A stretch of 20,830 nt of DNA from an uncultured Sphingobacteriaceae bacterium (GTDB lineage Bacteria > Bacteroidota > Bacteroidia > Sphingobacteriales > Sphingobacteriaceae). The notes below the pieces were generated by a model, which worked only from the letters and a program-made list of their open reading frames with translations, was not told the DNA's origin and did not search any database. The stretch spans positions 1 to 20,830 of the forward strand of contig CALNCF010000057.1 in assembly GCA_937875035.1 (NCBI GenBank). Direction: 5' to 3'. Position 1 is the stretch's first letter; each line of letters starts with the position of its first letter. A program made the position numbers and the translations under genes. Below, in pieces: positions 15,885-20,830 of the stretch.

Positions 15885-18365
15885 ATGAGACAAGGCCTTT
15901 TACTCCTGATTTTTTTATTTTCCATTCAGCTTTCATCTGCCCAGCAAGGCACTTACGGTCGCGGCGCCCCCGCTACCGGTAAAGTGAGCGGACAGATCGT
16001 GGATGCAATTTCGAAGAAACCGGTAGACTTTGCCACTGTTTCCCTGCTGCGAGTGCGCGACCAGGGAGTAGAAACAGGAACCATTGCCAACGAAAAGGGC
16101 TTTTTCGTACTGGAACAGGTCAAAGCAGGGCGCTACCTGGCGAAGGTCAGCTTTATCGGCTATGACGCATATACCAGCGATACCATCCTCGTTACCCCAG
16201 ACCGGCCGGAAGTGTACATGGGTGTGGTTCGTATCAAGCCTTCGGCGAAGATGCTGAATGAAGTGCAGGTGACGGGTGAGAAAAGCATGATGCAGATGGC
16301 CATTGATAAAAAAGTATTCAATGTAGATAAGAACCTGATGAGCGAAGGTGGTACGGCGAATGATGTACTTCAGAACATCCCTTCCATCAGCCTGGATATT
16401 AATAACAATGTAAGCCTGCGCGGAAGCGCAAATGTGACCGTATTGATCGACGGCAAGCCCTCGAGTCTTACCGGGGCCGACCGGGCCGCCATCCTCGACC
16501 AGATCCCTGCGGGGAACATCGAAAGCGTGGAGCTCATTACCAACCCTTCAGCCAAATACGATCCTGACGGAACTTCGGGTATCATCAATATCGTCCTCAA
16601 AAAAAACAAGCAGGAAAACTTTAACGGAACGGTGAACGCGACTGCCGGAACAGGCGATCGTTACAGCTCAGCCCTCACCCTGAATTACCGTAAGGATAAA
16701 TGGAATCTTTCTTCGAGCATCAGCGCCCGTTCGAACCGTAATGTGGGTACACAGCGTAACCTGCGGAAGAATCTGTTTTCAGATACCACTTTCTATGTGA
16801 ACCAGCGCGCGGAGAACCGCAATCTGAACCAGGCCATCGTGGCTAAGCTGGGTGTGGATTATACCATCAGCAAGAAGAATACGGCCGGGATCTCGGGTAC
16901 CTACAGCATGGGCGGCCGCAACGGCCGGAGCACGATCAACTACGAGAGCCTGGACGAAATGCGCAACGTAGAATCCTTGTCGAGACGGAATTCTGAATCG
17001 AAGGATGCCAACAGCAGTGTCGATCTGAGCGCATATTACAGGCATGCTTTCGCGCGGCCAAAAGAAGAGCTGAACCTGGAGGGTACCTATTCCTTTTCCA
17101 ACAGCGGTCCTTTTGAAAAATATACCCAGCAGGCATTGAACGCCGACGGATCGGTATCGGCGCTTCCGCCCGACCTGCAAAGCAACGACCGCACAGACGC
17201 GTTCAATATCTCGACCATTAAGCTGGATTATACCCGGCCGGTGACCGAATTCGCTAAGATCGAAGCGGGCTATAAGTCCTCGTTCCGGAATGTTGATGGC
17301 GATCTGCAGGCAGCGTTTTTTGATAACGGCGCTTCCGTATGGATGCCGGACAGCCTGCTTTCGAACCGTTTTATTTTTGAAGAGCAGGTCCACGCGGTAT
17401 ATGGCACCTATTCGCAGCAGATTCGGAAATTTGGTTTCCAGGTAGGCTTACGGGCTGAACAGGCCTACAATACGATCGATCAGCGTACGCAGAACGAACA
17501 ATACGAGAACAATTATTTCAGTCTTTTCCCGAGCGCCTACCTGTCGCAGAAATTAACACAAAACCAGGAGCTGCAACTGAACTATTCGCGCCGGATCAAC
17601 CGTCCGCCGCAATCACAGCTGAATCCTTTTGTCGATTATGGCGACCCTCAGAACTTACGTAAGGGAAATCCGAAGCTGAACCCGGAATACATTGATTCCT
17701 ACGAGTTCAGCTACGTGCGCTACTGGGCCAAGGGCTCCCTGACCTCTACGGTTTATTTCCGCCAGATCAACGGAACCATCCAGCGTTTCCGCACGGTAGA
17801 TTCGGCCGGGGTTTCCACGGTTACCTTTGCCAATCTGAACAAGAGCCAGAATACCGGTTTCGAGTTCATCGCCACGAATGAGCTTCGCAAAGGCTGGAAC
17901 CTGACTTCTAACCTGAATCTCTTCCGCAGCCGCATCGACGGTACGAACCTGGGCGGGGAGCTGAAAAATGCGCCCTTCAACTGGTCGGTGAGGGTTACCT
18001 CCTTTACCCGGATCCCGAAATGGTTCGATGTACAGGTGTCGGGAAATTATAATTCGCCGATGCAAAGTGTGCAGGGCAAGAGCCTGCCAATGTATTCGAT
18101 GGATCTCGGCCTGAAAAAAGATATCTGGAAAAGCAAGGGTACACTGAACCTGTCGCTGAGCGATATATTTGATACAAGAGCCTGGAATTTTGATTCTTAC
18201 GGACCTTCTTTCGAGCAGGAAAGTCGCTTTAAACGACAGTCGAGAGTGCTTACCCTCGGGCTTACCTACCGCTTCGGGAAGTCTGATCTGAGCACCCAGC
18301 GTAAGCGCAGCCGGCAGGACGATAACATGAACCGCGACTACGACAGTGGCGGAGATATGTTTTAA
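15885..18365 (+). CDS. TonB-dependent outer-membrane receptor, OMP_b-brl_3 family
   Basis: An 826-residue outer-membrane protein. A signal peptide (residues about 1-19, MRQGLLLLIFLFSIQLSSAQ) is followed by a CarboxypepD_reg-like domain (about 30-105: GQIVDAISKKPVDFATVSL, ending near VQVTGEK), a plug domain (about 115-240, with DVLQNIPSISLD, SLRGSANVTVLIDGKP and DPDGTSGIINIVLKK) and a C-terminal beta-barrel. A Lys/Arg/Asp-rich tail follows the last strand TYRFGK, as often in this family. Members are energised by TonB and import siderophores, peptides or other ligands; the substrate here is unknown, and no partner lipoprotein of the SusD type is beside it. I chose the ATG at 15885 over an in-frame TTG at 15879. 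The 94 bases between the terminator and the gene are A/T-rich with TTTTG and TATTTG boxes about 23 bases apart, a possible but inexact promoter. Confidence 0.92.
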   Translation: MRQGLLLLIFLFSIQLSSAQQGTYGRGAPATGKVSGQIVDAISKKPVDFATVSLLRVRDQGVETGTIANEKGFFVLEQVKAGRYLAKVSFIGYDAYTSDTILVTPDRPEVYMGVVRIKPSAKMLNEVQVTGEKSMMQMAIDKKVFNVDKNLMSEGGTANDVLQNIPSISLDINNNVSLRGSANVTVLIDGKPSSLTGADRAAILDQIPAGNIESVELITNPSAKYDPDGTSGIINIVLKKNKQENFNGTVNATAGTGDRYSSALTLNYRKDKWNLSSSISARSNRNVGTQRNLRKNLFSDTTFYVNQRAENRNLNQAIVAKLGVDYTISKKNTAGISGTYSMGGRNGRSTINYESLDEMRNVESLSRRNSESKDANSSVDLSAYYRHAFARPKEELNLEGTYSFSNSGPFEKYTQQALNADGSVSALPPDLQSNDRTDAFNISTIKLDYTRPVTEFAKIEAGYKSSFRNVDGDLQAAFFDNGASVWMPDSLLSNRFIFEEQVHAVYGTYSQQIRKFGFQVGLRAEQAYNTIDQRTQNEQYENNYFSLFPSAYLSQKLTQNQELQLNYSRRINRPPQSQLNPFVDYGDPQNLRKGNPKLNPEYIDSYEFSYVRYWAKGSLTSTVYFRQINGTIQRFRTVDSAGVSTVTFANLNKSQNTGFEFIATNELRKGWNLTSNLNLFRSRIDGTNLGGELKNAPFNWSVRVTSFTRIPKWFDVQVSGNYNSPMQSVQGKSLPMYSMDLGLKKDIWKSKGTLNLSLSDIFDTRAWNFDSYGPSFEQESRFKRQSRVLTLGLTYRFGKSDLSTQRKRSRQDDNMNRDYDSGGDMF

Positions 18366-18382
18366 TTAAAACCGGAGAACAC

Positions 18383-18390
18383 TATTTTTG
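18383..18390 (+). promoter_or_regulatory. Promoter -7 element of the MerR/B12 regulator gene
   Basis: TATTTTTG is an exact match to the Bacteroidetes -7 motif TAnnTTTG, 25 bases before the TTG start codon. A T-rich stretch at 18360-18363 with 19 bases between could be the weak -33 element. Transcription would begin near 18396-18398, inside the dyad at 18389-18399. The promoter lies just after the stop of the receptor gene, so the regulator can be expressed independently. Confidence 0.5.
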
Positions 18391-18399
18391 TTGTCAACA
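18389..18399. promoter_or_regulatory. Candidate autoregulatory operator (5-1-5 dyad)
   Basis: TGTTG (18389-18393) and CAACA (18395-18399) form a perfect inverted repeat around one base. It overlaps the end of the -7 element and the expected transcription start, where a bound CarH-like repressor would block initiation. The same sequence was not found upstream of the photolyase operon. The dyad is short and could be chance. Confidence 0.38.
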
Positions 18400-18401
18400 C
18401 T

Positions 18402-18406
18402 GGAGG
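18402..18406 (+). promoter_or_regulatory. Strong Shine-Dalgarno site deciding a TTG start
   Basis: GGAGG lies nine bases before TTG at 18416, a good match to the 16S rRNA anti-SD and unusually strong for this window. An in-frame TAA at 18407-18409 excludes any earlier start, and the next in-frame ATG would remove the helix-turn-helix domain, so TTG is the start codon. Confidence 0.8.
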
Positions 18407-18415
18407 TAATACATT

Positions 18416-19312
18416 TTGAATAAGTTCTCTATCAAAGATATTGAGGCGATTACATGCATTAAGTCGCATACGCTGAGAATATGGGAGCAGCGCTATAATT
18501 TTTTACAGACGAAGCGTACGGAAACAAACATCCGTTATTACGATGAGGAAGACCTCAAGCTGCTGCTGAACATCTCTACGCTGAATGACAACGGCTATAA
18601 GATTTCGGCGATCGCTGAAATGACCCCGGCACAGATTGCCGCCGAAGTGGCGAATCTGTCGAAAGACCAGTGCAATTATTCCTGCCATATCCAGTCGCTT
18701 TGCAAGAACACCCTGGAGCTCAACGAAAAAGAGCTGAAAAAGCTGCTTTGCCAGTCGATCAAAAAGATCGGCATGGAGCAGACCATGCTCGAAATTATCT
18801 ATCCTTTCCTCAAAAAGATCGGCATCATGTGGCAGACCGGCACCATTAACCCGGCCCAGGAACATTTTGCTTCCAATATCATCAAGCAGCGCCTGATCAC
18901 CCATATCGATGGCCTGAAACCTGCCGATCGCAGCGATGCGAAGAAGTTTCTCCTGTTCCTCCCGGAAGGAGAGATGCACGAGATCGGCCTGTTGTTCGCT
19001 TATTACATGATCCGCTCCAAAGGGCATGAAGTGCTGTACCTCGGGCAGAACCTCTCGTTGAAATATGTGGAAGACCTTTTCCGCTATTACCACCCGGATT
19101 ATGTATTCTCCATGGTGACCTACCCTGTGCTCGAAGCCAATACCGGCATGATGGTGCAGCGTTTCAAGGAGATCTTCAAGGATGTTCCTGTTCTACTGGC
19201 CGGTAACCAGTTGAATAGTATGTATATAGAATCCTGCGGACAGGTTCACCTCCTGAACGAAGTTACCCAGCTCGAGCACCTGCTCAAAGAGCTCGATCTG
19301 CAGGAAGCCTGA
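18416..19312 (+). CDS. CarH/LitR-like MerR-family regulator with cobalamin-binding domain
   Basis: A 298-residue regulator. Residues 1-70 are a MerR-type winged helix (FSIKDIEAITCIKSHTLRIW, then an IRYYDEEDL wing). Residues about 95-165 are the four-helix bundle that covers cobalamin in CarH, with Trp139 and Glu149-His150 in exact W-x9-EH spacing (W131, E141 and H142 in Thermus CarH). Residues about 175-295 are a Rossmann-like B12 domain with ExHxxG (186-191), His188 being the predicted lower ligand of cobalt, then SMVTY and LAGNQ. Known CarH proteins bind DNA as tetramers with adenosylcobalamin in the dark and release it after light breaks the Co-C bond. Gln140 stands where Thermus CarH has His132, the upper cobalt ligand after light. 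A TTG start and a dyad over the promoter suggest tight self-control. Targets are unproven; the photolyase operon is a candidate. Confidence 0.93.
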   Translation: MNKFSIKDIEAITCIKSHTLRIWEQRYNFLQTKRTETNIRYYDEEDLKLLLNISTLNDNGYKISAIAEMTPAQIAAEVANLSKDQCNYSCHIQSLCKNTLELNEKELKKLLCQSIKKIGMEQTMLEIIYPFLKKIGIMWQTGTINPAQEHFASNIIKQRLITHIDGLKPADRSDAKKFLLFLPEGEMHEIGLLFAYYMIRSKGHEVLYLGQNLSLKYVEDLFRYYHPDYVFSMVTYPVLEANTGMMVQRFKEIFKDVPVLLAGNQLNSMYIESCGQVHLLNEVTQLEHLLKELDLQEA

Positions 19313-19373
19313 TACGCCTTGTGTCTTTAAATCAGATATTTGCAAAAAACCTTTTATTGGTCTATAATTAATG

Positions 19374-19381
19374 TATTTTTG
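19374..19381 (+). promoter_or_regulatory. Promoter -7 element of sucA
   Basis: TATTTTTG, followed by C, matches the Bacteroidetes -7 motif exactly and lies 21 bases before the sucA ATG. A T-rich CTTTT (19351-19355) sits about 18 bases upstream, with no perfect -33 TTTG. The predicted leader is roughly 15 bases. No terminator hairpin was seen between the regulator gene and this promoter, so read-through from upstream is possible. Confidence 0.48.
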
Positions 19382-19402
19382 CTGTCTATTACAGGCATAT
19401 CC

Positions 19403-20830
19403 ATGGATAAACTTTCATATCTTACCAATGCATCCACTGCATATATAGAAACCATTTATCAGCAATATAAGGATGACCCCGAGTCGGTTGATTTCGGCTG
19501 GCAGAAATTTTTCGAGGGCTTCGACCTTGGAAGAAGCTCCGAAGCCTCGGCCGTAAGCATGGAAACCCCGGAGCATTTCCTGAAAGAGATTCAGGTGATG
19601 AACCTGATCAACGGGTATCGTACCCGCGGTCACCTGTTTACCAAAACCAATCCTGTACGCGAACGCCGTAAATATTTCCCTGGCAAAGAGCTTATAAACT
19701 TCGGCCTGGCAGATGCCGATCTGGATACTGTGTTTAACGCAGGAGTAGAAGTGGGCCTTGGCCCTGCCACCCTGCGCGACATCGTGGCGCTCCTGGAGCA
19801 AACCTATTGCCAGTCGATCGGCGCCGAGTACCGTTATATCCGTAACCCGGAAAAGATCAAGTGGTTCGAAAAACGGATGGAGTCTTCGCGTAATACGCCG
19901 AGCTTCAGCATCGACGAAAAGAAAAGAATTTTACAGAAGCTGAACCAGGCTGTTGTTTTTGAGAATTTCCTCGGAACCAAATTCCTGGGTCAGAAACGTT
20001 TCTCCCTGGAAGGCGCAGAATCTTTGATCCCCGCGCTTGATACCGTTATTTCCAAAGGCTCTTCACTCGGCGTACAGGAATTTGTATTGGGTATGGCGCA
20101 CCGTGGCCGCCTGAATGTGCTGGCCAATATCATGAATAAGACCTACAAAGATATTTTCAAGGAATTTGAAGGGATCTATAACGAAGATGATCCGTTCGGA
20201 GGAGATGTGAAATATCACCTGGGCTATTCTACCGATGTGCAAACGCACGACGGGAACAAGGTGCACCTGAGCTTATCTCCGAATCCGTCCCATCTCGAAG
20301 CCGTTGACCCGGTAGTAGAGGGTATGGTGAGAGCGAAGATCGACAAGAAATATAATGGTGATCTGAGTAAGATCGCCCCGATCCTGATCCATGGCGACGC
20401 TTCTGTGGCCGGGCAGGGGATCATATACGAAGTGCTTCAGATGTCGAAGCTCGATGGTTACCGCACCGGTGGAACGGTTCACCTCGTGATCAATAACCAG
20501 ATCGGCTTCACTACGAATTTCAAGGACGCGAGATCGAGCACCTATTGCACCGATATCGCGAAGACAACCCTGTCGCCGGTATTCCATGTGAACGGCGATG
20601 ATGTGGAAGCCCTCGTGTTCGCCGTGCAGATGGCCCTGGAATATCGTCAGCAGTTTCATAATGATGTGTTCATCGACATCCTGTGCTACCGTCGTTACGG
20701 TCACAACGAATCGGATGAGCCCCGCTTTACGCAGCCCCTGCTGTACAAAGCGATCGAAAAGCACCCGAACCCGCGCGAGATCTATTCGCAGAAATTACAG
20801 GCAGCAGGTTCTATTGATGCGAACCTGGCC
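19403..20830 (+). CDS. sucA: 2-oxoglutarate dehydrogenase E1 component, N-terminal half (partial)
   Basis: The open frame runs from ATG 19403 to the window end (476 codons of about 920). SucA is the thiamine-diphosphate subunit that decarboxylates 2-oxoglutarate in the TCA cycle and passes the succinyl group to the E2 lipoyl domain. Residues 1-40 carry the short N-terminal E2-binding segment (YIETIYQQYKDDPESVD, WQKFF). Family blocks are INGYRTRGHL, FVLGMAHRGRLNVLAN (His233), SPNPSHLEAVDPVVEG, GDASVAGQG (331-339), VINNQIGFTT (Asn364 and Asn365) and CYRRYGHNESDEP (His434), covering the thiamine-diphosphate and magnesium site. The protein begins with the usual MDKLSYLTNAS, supporting the start. 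It is separated from the regulator gene by 90 bases with its own promoter motif. sucB probably follows outside the window. Confidence 0.97.
   Translation, partial: MDKLSYLTNASTAYIETIYQQYKDDPESVDFGWQKFFEGFDLGRSSEASAVSMETPEHFLKEIQVMNLINGYRTRGHLFTKTNPVRERRKYFPGKELINFGLADADLDTVFNAGVEVGLGPATLRDIVALLEQTYCQSIGAEYRYIRNPEKIKWFEKRMESSRNTPSFSIDEKKRILQKLNQAVVFENFLGTKFLGQKRFSLEGAESLIPALDTVISKGSSLGVQEFVLGMAHRGRLNVLANIMNKTYKDIFKEFEGIYNEDDPFGGDVKYHLGYSTDVQTHDGNKVHLSLSPNPSHLEAVDPVVEGMVRAKIDKKYNGDLSKIAPILIHGDASVAGQGIIYEVLQMSKLDGYRTGGTVHLVINNQIGFTTNFKDARSSTYCTDIAKTTLSPVFHVNGDDVEALVFAVQMALEYRQQFHNDVFIDILCYRRYGHNESDEPRFTQPLLYKAIEKHPNPREIYSQKLQAAGSIDANLA

Noticed and set aside
15885..18365. The receptor as a cobalamin transporter serving the adjacent B12-dependent regulator
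   Set aside because: It is of the OMP_b-brl_3 type rather than a recognisable BtuB, no cobalamin riboswitch is seen upstream, and the regulator has its own promoter. Adjacency alone is not enough.
1..20830. Mobile element, CRISPR array, tRNA or phage remnants
   Set aside because: No transposase or integrase motif, terminal inverted repeat, regularly spaced direct repeats or cloverleaf-like sequence was seen. The repeats in 10780-15480 are protein-domain repeats.

Overview
The window looks like chromosomal DNA of a member of the phylum Bacteroidota, probably of the Chitinophaga/Sphingobacteria type. The signs are a cell-surface protein ending in a type IX secretion (T9SS) type A sorting domain, a TonB-dependent receptor of the OMP_b-brl_3 barrel family, a LytS-type sensor kinase with a periplasmic two-component-regulator propeller, mostly weak Shine-Dalgarno sites, and three exact copies of the Bacteroidetes -7 promoter motif TAnnTTTG just upstream of genes. 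No tRNA, rRNA, CRISPR array, insertion sequence or phage gene is visible, and no gap without a gene exceeds about 150 bases.

Layout. (1) 1-3475, plus strand: the end of a fatty-acid beta-oxidation operon in the order of Bacillus subtilis fadN-fadA-fadE: the C-terminus of a 3-hydroxyacyl-CoA dehydrogenase/enoyl-CoA hydratase, a thiolase and a 596-residue acyl-CoA dehydrogenase, closed by a strong hairpin terminator. (2) 3546-6402, minus strand: a three-gene set of a TIGR01777-type SDR protein, a membrane-anchored SRPBCC protein and a class I DNA photolyase. (3) 6470-10538, plus strand: a thioredoxin-like [2Fe-2S] ferredoxin, then a LytTR response regulator whose stop codon overlaps the start of its partner kinase. 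(4) 10645-15739, plus strand: a very large repeat-built (PKD/Ig-like) T9SS surface protein broken by a single-base frameshift near 12520, followed by a GC-rich terminator. (5) 15885-18365: a TonB-dependent outer-membrane receptor. (6) 18416-19312: a MerR-type regulator with a cobalamin-binding domain carrying the W-x9-EH signature of the photoreceptor CarH, starting at TTG behind a strong Shine-Dalgarno site. (7) 19403 to the window end: the first 476 codons of sucA (2-oxoglutarate dehydrogenase E1).

Functional themes. Central carbon and fatty-acid metabolism (fad operon, sucA) flanks an envelope and sensing region. The best biological story is light response: a B12-dependent CarH-like photoreceptor and a photolyase gene set lie in the same 20 kb. 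The regulator's own promoter carries an 11-base dyad over its -7 element and start point, as expected for autorepression. The regulator has Gln where Thermus CarH has the His that caps cobalt after illumination, so its photochemistry may differ. A second observation is a pair of similar hairpins, each with a four-base purine bulge, in the two intergenic gaps of the fad operon. I found no clearly new multi-gene defence or mobile system.
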